Source of the DNA: an uncultured Selenomonadales bacterium
Lineage (GTDB): Bacteria; Bacillota; Negativicutes; Selenomonadales; Selenomonadaceae
NCBI GenBank assembly: GCA_946403735.1
Contig: CAMJAZ010000066.1
Location: 1-7,435, forward strand
DNA: 7,435 nt
Reading direction: 5' to 3'
Both the position numbers and the translations under genes were made by a program. Positions 1-6,021 of the stretch are shown piece after piece (the stretch's first letter is position 1; each line of letters starts with the position of its first letter). The notes beneath the pieces were generated by a model, which worked only from the letters and a program-made list of their open reading frames with translations, was not told the origin of the DNA and did not search any database.

Positions 1-1785
1 TTGTTCACTAACTTTGCCGACAATCGTTATAATTTTTCTGAACGCCTCACTCATGGAAATAATATTTTCCGTACCGACTTTGACAACTTTAACGCTGTCT
101 TCCATATCTTGAACGGCTTTATCAGTATCAGCTTGCGTAACTTTAATTAAATCTGAAATTTGTTGCGCCGCCTCTTGGCTAGATTCAGCCAGTTTTCTAA
201 CTTCATCAGCTACGACTGCAAAACCGCGCCCCTGTTCACCAGCTCTAGCCGCTTCAATAGCCGCATTAAGTGCAAGTAAATTCGTCTGTTCAGCAATGCC
301 GCTAATCGTGTCGACAATGTTTCCGATTTTCTGCGAATTTTCACCCAGCGCTGTGACAGCAGTTTTAGTTTTGTTGGAGGACTGTTCAATACTTTTAATC
401 TGTTCAATAGCTTTTTCCAGCGTTTCTCCGCTTTCACGTGCAATGTTCGACGCCTCAATACTTTTCGACGTGGCGGAATCAGCATCTTTCGCCATAACTT
501 GAATTGAATCGCTTAAAACTTCAACCGCATTTGACATAGCATTAACGGCATCAAGTTGCTGATTGGTACTAGCGGCAACTTTACCGATTGAATCAGCGAC
601 TTGATTAGCGGCAATAGCAGATTGTTCCGTCGTAGAGTTCAACTCTTCGGTAGAGGCAGTTAAACTTTCGGCGGAGGAACTGACTGACTTAATAACTTTT
701 GAAACGCCATTGCGCATTTCTTGAACAGCCCTTGCCAGTAAGCCCAATTCGTCCTGCGAATCAACTTGCAAATTTCTAGCGCGGAAATCACCTTGTGACA
801 ACTGCCGAACTTCATCCATCATAGCGCCAAGCGGTTTCATAATTCTATTAACAGTTATCCAAATGCCGCCTGAAATTAAAACAATCAACGTAAGCGAAAT
901 TATAATCATAATCGTCAACGTATTAGTGACGGGCGCGAAAAGTTCATCTTCATAAGCAAGCGTAGCCATGCCCCAACCAGTTGATTTAATTGGCGTGAAA
1001 AATGCTATCATCTTTTCGCCGCTTTGAGTTTTGAAACGGTAAACGCCGTCACTGCCGCTCAACATTTTCTGTCCAAGTTCGACAAGTGCAGGATCACTTT
1101 CTTCTGAAATTTTTTTCTTCATAATGGCATTTTCATCGGGATTGACAATGTAAACGCCTTCCTTAGAAACCATCAAGCTATAGCCTTGTTCGCCGAGCTT
1201 TAAGGCTTCAACTTTATCCATGACGGCTTGAACGTAGATAGCGGCAAGTATCATAGCGACGGGCTTTCCGTTATCATCGCGGGCAACAGCAATGGAGTTG
1301 ACGATAATTTTACCTGTAGCTTGTGAAATGACGGGCGACGACATAAACGAGTCTTGCGAACCAGTCATAGTCTGTTTGTACCAGGCTTTATCTTTATTAT
1401 GCATTTCTTTAAAGCCGCTTGAAGTTTGACCGTACAAAACGCCAGAGCCGTCGAAAGGTCCCCAACTTACGCTGTCGTATACGCCAGGATAACGTTGTTG
1501 CATAAGTTTAAGGCGGTAGATGTTATTTTGGTTCATGTCATTCGCATTCATAGTTCTAGTTGATGAAATGGATGCGATTAAATGAGTCTCCAACATTCGC
1601 TTATCGAGCCACGCTGAAACTTCTTCGCCGACTTCCTTTGTAGTACTCAAATTGCTTGAAAGAATTTGCGTCTCAAAAGTTTTGTTCACGTAGTTGAAAA
1701 TGACACCTGACAGGATGACCAGCCCAATTATTACGATTGGTAGCACGAACATTAAAATTTTGCCCTTAATTGTAGCGCCACTCAT
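1..1785 (-). CDS. Methyl-accepting chemotaxis protein with extracellular Cache-type sensor (C-terminus off left edge)
   Basis: Transmembrane chemoreceptor that would bind a ligand outside the cell and control the CheA/CheW signalling array. The visible 595 residues show TM1 at about 11-33, an extracellular sensor of about 250 residues with a dCache-like layout, TM2 at about 288-312, a HAMP region at about 312-365, and a long signalling coiled coil. The coil's hairpin tip is unmistakable at about 492-535 (GIAEQTNLLALNAAIEAA, then RAGEQGRGFAVVADEVRKLAE). The sensor has W135-Y136 but lacks the upstream Arg and the later Asp expected of the amino-acid-binding dCache motif, so the ligand is unknown. 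Roughly the last 60 residues lie off the window, so a terminal receptor-modification motif cannot be checked. I chose ATG 1785 because it gives the usual short cytoplasmic tail before TM1. There is no good Shine-Dalgarno, and an in-frame GTG at 1833 is an alternative. The gene is probably transcribed alone from the promoter at 1851-1880. Confidence 0.95.
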   Translation of the reverse strand, partial: MSGATIKGKILMFVLPIVIIGLVILSGVIFNYVNKTFETQILSSNLSTTKEVGEEVSAWLDKRMLETHLIASISSTRTMNANDMNQNNIYRLKLMQQRYPGVYDSVSWGPFDGSGVLYGQTSSGFKEMHNKDKAWYKQTMTGSQDSFMSSPVISQATGKIIVNSIAVARDDNGKPVAMILAAIYVQAVMDKVEALKLGEQGYSLMVSKEGVYIVNPDENAIMKKKISEESDPALVELGQKMLSGSDGVYRFKTQSGEKMIAFFTPIKSTGWGMATLAYEDELFAPVTNTLTIMIIISLTLIVLISGGIWITVNRIMKPLGAMMDEVRQLSQGDFRARNLQVDSQDELGLLARAVQEMRNGVSKVIKSVSSSAESLTASTEELNSTTEQSAIAANQVADSIGKVAASTNQQLDAVNAMSNAVEVLSDSIQVMAKDADSATSKSIEASNIARESGETLEKAIEQIKSIEQSSNKTKTAVTALGENSQKIGNIVDTISGIAEQTNLLALNAAIEAARAGEQGRGFAVVADEVRKLAESSQEAAQQISDLIKVTQADTDKAVQDMEDSVKVVKVGTENIISMSEAFRKIITIVGKVSEQ

Positions 1786-1850
1786 TTTAATCACGACGTG
1801 CCAAAAATTTGGTACGCCGTCAACCCCCTTCACTGTAAAATTTCTTCGTA

Positions 1851-1880
1851 AGTATAATTCTTTGCAGAATTATCTGTCAA
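1851..1880 (-). promoter_or_regulatory. Sigma-70/sigma-A type promoter of the chemoreceptor gene
   Basis: On the minus strand a perfect -35 box TTGACA (1880-1875) is followed after 18 bases by TATACT (1856-1851), one mismatch from the -10 consensus. Transcription would start near 1844, leaving a leader of about 59 bases. The boxes are of the housekeeping type, not the flagellar sigma-28 type often found before chemoreceptor genes. This is read from sequence only. Confidence 0.7.
1854..1873. promoter_or_regulatory. Possible operator: inverted repeat inside the chemoreceptor promoter
   Basis: Perfect 7-base arms ATAATTC (1854-1860) and GAATTAT (1867-1873) are separated by TTTGCA. The element fills the spacer between the -35 and -10 boxes and touches the -10, a position where a bound protein would block RNA polymerase. 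The arms are A/T-rich, so chance is possible. No regulator can be named. Confidence 0.35.
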
Positions 1881-1969
1881 GAATTGCGCGGAAAAAAATC
1901 GTTTGCCTAAAATATTTTATAGACTGGTTATAAATTTTAAGTTGGTAAAAATTTTTAAGTTTAATTAAC

Positions 1970-2000
1970 CTACTTTTTCTTTGGCGCAAAGAAAAAGTAG
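1970..2000. repeat. Perfect 14-base inverted repeat, three-base loop
   Basis: The left arm at 1970-1983 (CTACTTTTTCTTTG) and the right arm at 1987-2000 (CAAAGAAAAAGTAG) are perfect complements around GCG. Neither side is followed by a clean T-run, so it is not an obvious terminator. It sits immediately before two further hairpins and looks like the first unit of a composite palindromic element. The purine/pyrimidine-rich arms resemble intergenic palindromic repeats seen in many bacterial genomes. That comparison is from memory and not tested. Confidence 0.75.
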
Positions 2001-2012
2001 CAAAAAGAAACA

Positions 2013-2047
2013 GCCCGCTGAAACGACATCACGTCGTTTACGCGGGC
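2013..2047. repeat. Second hairpin of the block: two-part stem
   Basis: The outer stem GCCCGC (2013-2018) pairs with GCGGGC (2042-2047). After a two-base mismatch (TG/AC), the inner stem AAACGAC (2021-2027) pairs with GTCGTTT (2033-2039), with loop ATCAC. Read on the minus strand it is followed by a T-rich but interrupted tract (CTGTTTCTTTTTGC). It could therefore act as a weak terminator for the leftward ddh unit, whose last gene stops at 2105. Confidence 0.6.
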
Positions 2048-2075
2048 GGGCGCACGTCCTGTGCGCCCTTTTTTT
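2048..2075 (+). terminator. Rho-independent terminator facing the plus strand
   Basis: A perfect 8-pair G/C-rich stem (GGGCGCAC 2048-2055, GTGCGCCC 2061-2068) with a five-base loop is followed directly by seven T (2069-2075). Only the plus strand has the T-run. Both flanking genes are on the minus strand, so it terminates neither of them. It would end a plus-strand transcript arising in the gap or antisense to the chemoreceptor, or it is part of a dispersed repeat. Confidence 0.75.
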
Positions 2076-2104
2076 CAATATTTATTATTGATGCAAAGGC
2101 AAAT

Positions 2105-3046
2105 TTAAACTCTAATCTCAAAGTGCTTGCCTTTGTCGTCGTCATCTTTTTTTGGAAGTTGAACTGGTTTAACTGGCGGAACTTTTTCAGCAGATTTAGC
2201 AGGCTCAACTGTCGGCGCAAATTTTTTTGAAGGTGTGGAAGTTTTAGGCGGAGTGGAAAATTTTTCTGCCGTCGACTTCAACTTTTCGCTGGAGTTCATA
2301 AATAAATCAGATTTTTTCAGCGCAGGTTTACTCCTGAATAAAAATCTTTTCGCTACAAGGAAAGTTGCCGCTACGACAAAAATTAAAGTTAAAATCCAAA
2401 AAATTCCGCCATGACTTTCTTGGTACTGTTCGCTGTTGTGAAAATTTGCAGGCGTGGAAGTTGACGCAGAATTTTCCGTCGAAGTTTCTTCAAGGCGTTT
2501 ATCTTCATCGCGAAATTCACGCAGAACAGCTTGTCCGCGTTCATAACTTTCAGAATTTGTACTTGGCGGCATTTGCGGCGCTGGAACATTGACGACGTTT
2601 GAATTTGAGTTTGAATTTGAATTGGAATTGGAATTGGTATTCGTATTTGTATTTGGAGTTGGATTAGAATTTTGATTAGCGTTTGAATTTGAATTTACGT
2701 TTTGATTGGAATTTGTCGAGCCGTCAGAATCATCTGCGCGGGTAACAGTTCGCCGAGTCAATGCGCCTGAACCATTAGCAACGGCATCACGCGCCATATC
2801 TTCGGGCGTCGTAACTTCGCGCGTGGCAGTTGACGCAGGCTTTTCATCAACGATAACTTTTTCATTAGTAGTTTGACCGTCAACCTTCGACGTTTCATCA
2901 ACCGTTTCAGTCTTACCATTTCCCGAATGAAAAGGCATTTCTGGCACTTCAAAAAATTGGTGAGCGTCAATTCGCGGCGTTGAAGATTGTACGTCGCCTT
3001 TGTCAATAGTCGGTGGAGTTGGCGGCGTTGGAGCAGTTAAAGCCAT
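2105..3046 (-). CDS. Hypothetical single-pass membrane protein with Asn/Ser/Thr-rich repeat region
   Basis: I do not recognise this 313-residue protein. It has a Pro/Thr-rich N-terminus (1-13), a polar acidic region to about 105, a low-complexity Asn-Ser/Asn-Thr repeat at about 111-150, a short charged segment (about 165-185), one hydrophobic helix at about 203-223 followed by KRFLFRSK, and a Lys/Pro/Ser-rich tail ending KHFEIRV. There is no cleavable signal peptide. By the positive-inside rule the long N-terminal part would be outside and the roughly 90-residue basic tail in the cytoplasm. I chose ATG 3046 because it lies one base after the ddh stop. An upstream in-frame ATG at 3112 would lie inside ddh and adds an unlikely Cys/Arg-rich leader. 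The nearest purine run (GGAAGA, 3064-3059) is 12 bases away, so translational coupling to ddh is likely. The layout loosely recalls FliO-type proteins, but I see no specific motif. Confidence 0.75.
   Translation of the reverse strand: MALTAPTPPTPPTIDKGDVQSSTPRIDAHQFFEVPEMPFHSGNGKTETVDETSKVDGQTTNEKVIVDEKPASTATREVTTPEDMARDAVANGSGALTRRTVTRADDSDGSTNSNQNVNSNSNANQNSNPTPNTNTNTNSNSNSNSNSNSNVVNVPAPQMPPSTNSESYERGQAVLREFRDEDKRLEETSTENSASTSTPANFHNSEQYQESHGGIFWILTLIFVVAATFLVAKRFLFRSKPALKKSDLFMNSSEKLKSTAEKFSTPPKTSTPSKKFAPTVEPAKSAEKVPPVKPVQLPKKDDDDKGKHFEIRV
2597..2716 (-). repeat. In-frame hexamer-based low-complexity repeat
   Basis: This stretch encodes the Asn-Ser/Asn-Thr/Asn-Gln repeat of the membrane protein, residues about 111-150. 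On the plus strand it is a degenerate array of six-base units such as GAATTT, GAATTG and GTATTT. Because the unit is a multiple of three, gain or loss of copies would change the length of the linker without shifting frame. Third positions vary, which suggests the amino-acid pattern as well as the DNA is maintained. Confidence 0.8.
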
Positions 3047-3047
3047 T

Positions 3048-4022
3048 TTACAGTAAAGTCTTCCGCAACGTTGCGCCGTTAAGTGGTGACAAGTACGCTG
3101 GCGCAATGTCAAACGCCGTCATACAACCGCTTTTGCCTTCACCGTTCAAACGATAAGCCGCCCGTGCATAAGCAACTAAAACGTTTGCCGTAAATTCGGG
3201 ATTGGAATCCAACTTCAAATTAAATTCGATAACGTGTTTATTTTCCGCGCTAGTCTGTCCTGTACGAATCACAAAGCCGCCGTGCGCTAAACCTGCGTGA
3301 TTTTTCAGCAACTCATCTTCACTTATGAAATTAACTGTCGTGTCGTAGTCAGCAAAATAATTCGGCATAGTTTTAATTTCGCGTTCAACTTCAGCGGCGT
3401 CCGCGCCTTCCTCAAGTACAACGTAACATTCGCGCAGATGTTTTTGTCGAGTCGTCAAATTTGGATTAACGCCACTTCTAACGGCGTCAAGCGCGGCGTT
3501 GATTGGTACGGTGTACTGTTTGGCATTTTTCACGCCTTTGATGCGGCGAATTGCATCGGAATGCCCTTGACTTACGCCCTTTCCCCAAAAAGTATAATCA
3601 TGACCATTTGGCAATACGGCGTTGAAATATGCGCGAGCAAGTGAAAATAAACCTGGATCCCAGCCAACAGAAATTATTGCGACGTGATTAGAATTTTTAG
3701 CCGCCGCGTCAACATTTGCAAAGTGTTCAGGAATTTTCGCGTGAGTGTCGAAACTGTCAATTACGTTAAACATTTCAGCAAACTTCGGCGTCTGTATTGG
3801 CAAATCCGTAGCACTGCCGCCGCATAAAATCATCACGTCAATTTTGCCGACCCAATTTTCAACATCATTCGCGCTTACAACTGGAACATTCGGCGTTTGA
3901 ATTTTAATGCTATCAGGATTTCTGCGCGTGAACACTGCAACAAGTTCAACATCAGGATTATTTTTCACCGACAATTCGACGCCACGTCCCAAATTTCCGT
4001 AGCCTAAAATTCCTATCTTCAT
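3048..4022 (-). CDS. ddh: meso-Diaminopimelate D-dehydrogenase
   Basis: NADPH-dependent cytoplasmic enzyme (EC 1.4.1.16) that reductively aminates L-2-amino-6-oxopimelate (from tetrahydrodipicolinate) to meso-2,6-diaminopimelate in one step. This is the short route to lysine and to the peptidoglycan cross-linking residue. The 324 residues match the roughly 320-residue Corynebacterium glutamicum enzyme along the whole length as I recall it: dinucleotide-binding GYGNLGRG at 7-14, GSATDLP at 69-75, SFDTH around D90, GWDPG at 120-124, TFWGKGVSQGHSDA at 144-157, R198, HGGFV at 248-251 and LDSNPEFTA at 271-279. Residues equivalent to known substrate contacts (D90, W121-D122, W146, R198, H248, N274) are all present, so the enzyme looks intact. 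ATG 4022 has a consensus AGGAGG (4036-4031) eight bases upstream. It is the first gene of a leftward pair with the membrane-protein gene, and a palindrome lies 42 bases upstream of the start. Confidence 0.96.
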   Translation of the reverse strand: MKIGILGYGNLGRGVELSVKNNPDVELVAVFTRRNPDSIKIQTPNVPVVSANDVENWVGKIDVMILCGGSATDLPIQTPKFAEMFNVIDSFDTHAKIPEHFANVDAAAKNSNHVAIISVGWDPGLFSLARAYFNAVLPNGHDYTFWGKGVSQGHSDAIRRIKGVKNAKQYTVPINAALDAVRSGVNPNLTTRQKHLRECYVVLEEGADAAEVEREIKTMPNYFADYDTTVNFISEDELLKNHAGLAHGGFVIRTGQTSAENKHVIEFNLKLDSNPEFTANVLVAYARAAYRLNGEGKSGCMTAFDIAPAYLSPLNGATLRKTLL

Positions 4023-4063
4023 AAAATTTTCCTCCTAATGAATTATGATAAGTTTGATATATT

Positions 4064-4083
4064 ACGGCTAAAATTTTCGCCGT
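4064..4083. promoter_or_regulatory. Near-perfect 20-base palindrome upstream of ddh
   Basis: The arms ACGGC (4064-4068) and GCCGT (4079-4083) enclose AAAATTTT, itself palindromic. Only the pair 4069/4078 breaks the symmetry, so nine of ten pairs match. It lies 42-61 bases before the ddh start, between the gene and the shared divergent region. It could be an operator for a dimeric regulator or a hairpin in the ddh leader. I could not identify a convincing leftward promoter to decide between them. Confidence 0.4.
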
Positions 4084-4128
4084 TTATGTTAGGATTCCTT
4101 CCAAACTTTTTTGAATACATTTTCTTCC

Positions 4129-4157
4129 TTGACAGCGTCGAAACATTGTTATATATT
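4129..4157 (+). promoter_or_regulatory. Sigma-70/sigma-A type promoter of the cell-wall cluster
   Basis: A perfect TTGACA (4129-4134), the optimal 17-base spacer, and TATATT (4152-4157) in place of TATAAT give a strong predicted rightward promoter. Transcription would start near 4164, giving a leader of about 108 bases before the deacetylase gene. That leader contains the heptamer inverted repeat at 4200-4258. It is the only strong promoter I see for the four plus-strand genes. Confidence 0.75.
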
Positions 4158-4199
4158 TACAATTAACCAAAATGAAAAAATACTGAAAAACTTTTTTGA

Positions 4200-4258
4200 T
4201 TAGTCATTAGTAAGTAGTAAAATTTTATCCACTACTCACTACTGACTACTAACTAAAA
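4200..4258. repeat. Heptamer array folded as an inverted repeat in the leader of the deacetylase gene
   Basis: Three seven-base units TTAGTCA, TTAGTAA, GTAGTAA (4200-4220) are followed by a ten-base link and then ACTACTC, ACTACTG, ACTACTA, ACTAAAA (4231-4258). The second set is the complement of the first family. Bases 4201-4218 pair with 4231-4248 at 16 of 18 positions, giving a long hairpin with a 12-base loop. Its 3' edge is about ten bases before the Shine-Dalgarno AAGGAG (4258-4263). The strict 7-base phase is what distinguishes it from ordinary A/T-rich spacer. Confidence 0.75.
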
Positions 4259-4271
4259 AGGAGTGATTCGC

Positions 4272-5108
4272 GTGAAAAAGTTGCTGATATTTTTAGCGAT
4301 ACTTTTTGCGGCAATCGGCGGATTCATATTCCATCTTTTTCAACGCGAAGAAGGCGGCGTGCCGATTTTGTTATATCATCAAGTAAACGACATTGACAAG
4401 GACGAATTGACGCTGACGGTTGAACAGTTCGACGCGCAGATAAAATATTTGCTTGACGACGGCTACACGATTATAACGCCGACCGAACTTTTAGACGCGT
4501 GGGACGGTAATGGAACGTTGCCGCCTAAACCTGCCGTCATTACATTCGACGACGGACACGTTGAAATGTACAAAAATGTTTTTCCGATTCTCAAAAAGTA
4601 CAACGTGAAAGCGACGGTCTTTTTAGTTACAGATTTTCTCAACTTGTACCCCAATTATTTAACGTGGGAGCAAGCGCGTGAAATGCAGGACAGTGGTTTA
4701 GTTGATTTTGAAAGCCATACGCTTAGCCATAAATCTTTAACTAAAATTAAATCGCGTGACAAAATATGGGATCAACTGTACAATTCCAAACAGGCTATTG
4801 AATGGTATATGAAAAAGCCCGTGAATTTTATAGCGTATCCTGGCGGGAAGTACGACCAAGATATTGAAAGTTTGACGCAGGAGGCTGGCTACCGTGCCGC
4901 GTTCACGCGAGATTATAATTTGACGCATAGTTTGCCGCAACATCGAACTTTGGCGCGTATTCCGATTTACGGTGCAAATAATCACACGCTTTTAAGATTT
5001 AAACTTCGGTTGAAAGGTGCGCCGCTTTTTGCGCCTTTGCAACGTTATAAAGATCAACTGGTTATTGATGATAATCCTGAAATTGCAACTTTAATCTGGA
5101 TACCGTAA
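4272..5108 (+). CDS. Membrane-anchored or secreted polysaccharide deacetylase (NodB homology, carbohydrate esterase family 4)
   Basis: Metal-dependent deacetylase predicted to remove acetyl groups from N-acetylated sugars in peptidoglycan or an exported glycan. The 278 residues begin with a hydrophobic segment (about 3-21, KKLLIFLAILFAAIGGFIF) without a clear cleavage site, probably an uncleaved anchor facing the outside. The segment VPILLYHQV (30-38) and the LTVEQFDAQIKYLLDDGYTIITP block are typical of the PgaB/IcaB-like branch of the family. Motif 1 is TFDDG (91-95, D93-D94), motif 2 is SHTLSH with H149 and H153 as metal ligands, and motif 3 is YPGG (189-192) in place of RxPxG, as in that branch. 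The family core is complete. I chose GTG 4272, eight bases after AAGGAG (4258-4263). An in-frame GTG at 4263 overlaps that site. The neighbours murQ and mupG favour a peptidoglycan-related substrate, but the sequence alone does not separate this from poly-N-acetylglucosamine. Confidence 0.88.
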   Translation: MKKLLIFLAILFAAIGGFIFHLFQREEGGVPILLYHQVNDIDKDELTLTVEQFDAQIKYLLDDGYTIITPTELLDAWDGNGTLPPKPAVITFDDGHVEMYKNVFPILKKYNVKATVFLVTDFLNLYPNYLTWEQAREMQDSGLVDFESHTLSHKSLTKIKSRDKIWDQLYNSKQAIEWYMKKPVNFIAYPGGKYDQDIESLTQEAGYRAAFTRDYNLTHSLPQHRTLARIPIYGANNHTLLRFKLRLKGAPLFAPLQRYKDQLVIDDNPEIATLIWIP

Positions 5109-5111
5109 GTT

Positions 5112-5146
5112 GAATTAAGAATTAAGAATTAAGAATGTAGAATTAT
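5112..5146. repeat. Heptamer array GAATTAA in the deacetylase-murQ gap
   Basis: Three exact tandem copies of GAATTAA (5112-5132) are followed by two degenerate copies, GAATGTA and GAATTAT (5133-5146). The array begins three bases after the deacetylase stop codon and ends 19 bases before the murQ ATG. The unit differs from the TTAGTAA family on either side but has the same 7-base period. Confidence 0.8.
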
Positions 5147-5165
5147 TTTTGTATAGGTAAAAAAA

Positions 5166-5990
5166 ATGAATTTAGCTACATTGACGACAGAGCAGAGAAA
5201 TTCTGCAACAGCAAATATCGATAAATGTTCAACGCTGGAAATGGTACGGCTGATTAACGACGAAGATAAAAAAATTGCAATGGCGGTTGAAAAAGTTCTG
5301 CCGCAAATTGCAAATGCAGTCGATTTAATCGCGCAGAAATTAAAAAGCGGCGGACGTTTAATTTATATAGGTGCGGGAACTTCTGGAAGGCTCGGCGTAC
5401 TTGATGCCTCTGAATGCCCGCCAACGTTCGGGGTAAATCCTGAACTCGTTCAAGGAATAATTGCTGGCGGCGACGTTGCTTTAACCTGCGCGGTGGAAGG
5501 TGCGGAAGATGACACGACGGCGGCTATTATCGACCTTGACAAAAAAGATTTTTCAGCGGCTGACGTTTTAGTTGGTATTGCCGCGTCGGGACGTACCCCC
5601 TACGTTTTATCTGGCATTAAATACGCTAAAAAAATTCGTGCGTCAACTGTTGGAATATCTTGTGTTGAAAATTCCGCCCTTGCAAATATCGTTGACATTG
5701 CTATAACTCCAATTACTGGTGCAGAAGTTATTACTGGCTCAACACGAATGAAAGCTGGTACTGCGACAAAATTGGTGTTGAATATGTTGACGACTGGCGC
5801 AATGATTCGCTTGGGCAAGGTCTACGGAAATTTGATGATCGATGTCCTTGCGACTAATGATAAACTGCGCGACAGGGCTAAAAGAATTGTTATGACGGCT
5901 ACAGGTTGTACTGAACAGCAAGCGCTTGACACTTTGAAAAAATTTAATGGCAGTGCAAAAGCCGCTGTCTACGAACTTATTAGTAAGTAA
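5166..5990 (+). CDS. murQ: N-acetylmuramic acid 6-phosphate etherase, shortened at the C-terminus
   Basis: Cytoplasmic SIS-domain lyase (EC 4.2.1.126) that splits the lactyl ether of N-acetylmuramic acid 6-phosphate to N-acetylglucosamine 6-phosphate and D-lactate in cell-wall recycling. The alignment to E. coli MurQ, as I recall it, is gap-free through the active site. GRLIYIGAGTSGRLGVLDASECPPTFG (63-89) contains the catalytic E83, and EGAED (111-115) contains E114. GIAASGRTPYV (137-147) and GSTRMKAGTATKLVLNM (191-207) form the sugar-phosphate site. Length is 274 residues against about 298-304 in well-known members. The alignment stops at LISK within the small C-terminal helical domain, so roughly 23 residues (normally ending in a GGFIRQ-like segment) are absent. 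The last codons and the stop lie in a heptamer array. ATG 5166 has only a weak site (AGG, 5155-5157), so expression may depend on read-through from the deacetylase gene 57 bases upstream. The next gene encodes the preceding pathway enzyme. Confidence 0.95.
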   Translation: MNLATLTTEQRNSATANIDKCSTLEMVRLINDEDKKIAMAVEKVLPQIANAVDLIAQKLKSGGRLIYIGAGTSGRLGVLDASECPPTFGVNPELVQGIIAGGDVALTCAVEGAEDDTTAAIIDLDKKDFSAADVLVGIAASGRTPYVLSGIKYAKKIRASTVGISCVENSALANIVDIAITPITGAEVITGSTRMKAGTATKLVLNMLTTGAMIRLGKVYGNLMIDVLATNDKLRDRAKRIVMTATGCTEQQALDTLKKFNGSAKAAVYELISK

Positions 5991-6007
5991 TTAGTAGTCA
6001 GTAGTTA
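5980..6007. repeat. Heptamer array overlapping the end of murQ
   Basis: The units TTAGTAA, GTAATTA, GTAGTCA and GTAGTTA run in phase from 5980. They overlap the last three murQ sense codons (Ile-Ser-Lys) and its TAA stop at 5988-5990. Bases 5991-6005 (TTAGTAGTCAGTAGT) are the exact reverse complement of 4238-4252 in the leader of the deacetylase gene, so the two arrays belong to one family, in opposite orientation. Confidence 0.75.
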
Positions 6008-6021
6008 TTGTTTTTTCTGTA

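Larger units (their letters stand above)
1786..2104. other. 319-base intergenic gap between two leftward genes
   Basis: This gap holds the chemoreceptor promoter and leader on its left side, an A/T-rich stretch around 1900-1968, and then three adjacent hairpins at 1970-2000, 2013-2047 and 2048-2068, the last followed by a T-run. I see no convincing gene in it. Short open frames crossing it have no Shine-Dalgarno and no recognisable protein content. Confidence 0.7.

Noticed and set aside
1786..1833. Upstream in-frame GTG (1833) as the chemoreceptor start
   Set aside because: It has no ribosome binding site and would sit only about 11 bases after the predicted transcription start. The added residues are not receptor-like. 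It is kept as an alternative only because ATG 1785 also lacks a good site.
1694..1933. Plus-strand open frame of 79 codons across the chemoreceptor start and promoter
   Set aside because: It is antisense to the receptor TM1 coding region, has no ribosome binding site and no protein-like conservation. It is explained by the complement of a hydrophobic coding stretch.
2131..2145. DDDDK run near the C-terminus of the membrane protein, resembling an enterokinase site
   Set aside because: It is an acidic-basic low-complexity tail in a bacterial protein. The protease is not relevant there and the similarity is coincidental.
3047..3112. Earlier start (ATG 3112) for the membrane-protein gene
   Set aside because: It would overlap the conserved end of ddh and add a Cys/Arg-rich leader read from the ddh-coding strand in another frame. 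The ATG at 3046, one base after the ddh stop, is the more natural start.
3297..3644. Open frame of 115 codons on the plus strand, antisense to ddh
   Set aside because: It lies wholly inside a well-conserved ddh coding region, has no Shine-Dalgarno, and its translation has no recognisable domain. It is a by-product of ddh codon use.
4263..4271. GTG at 4263 as the deacetylase start
   Set aside because: It overlaps the AAGGAG ribosome binding site, which is ideally spaced for GTG 4272.
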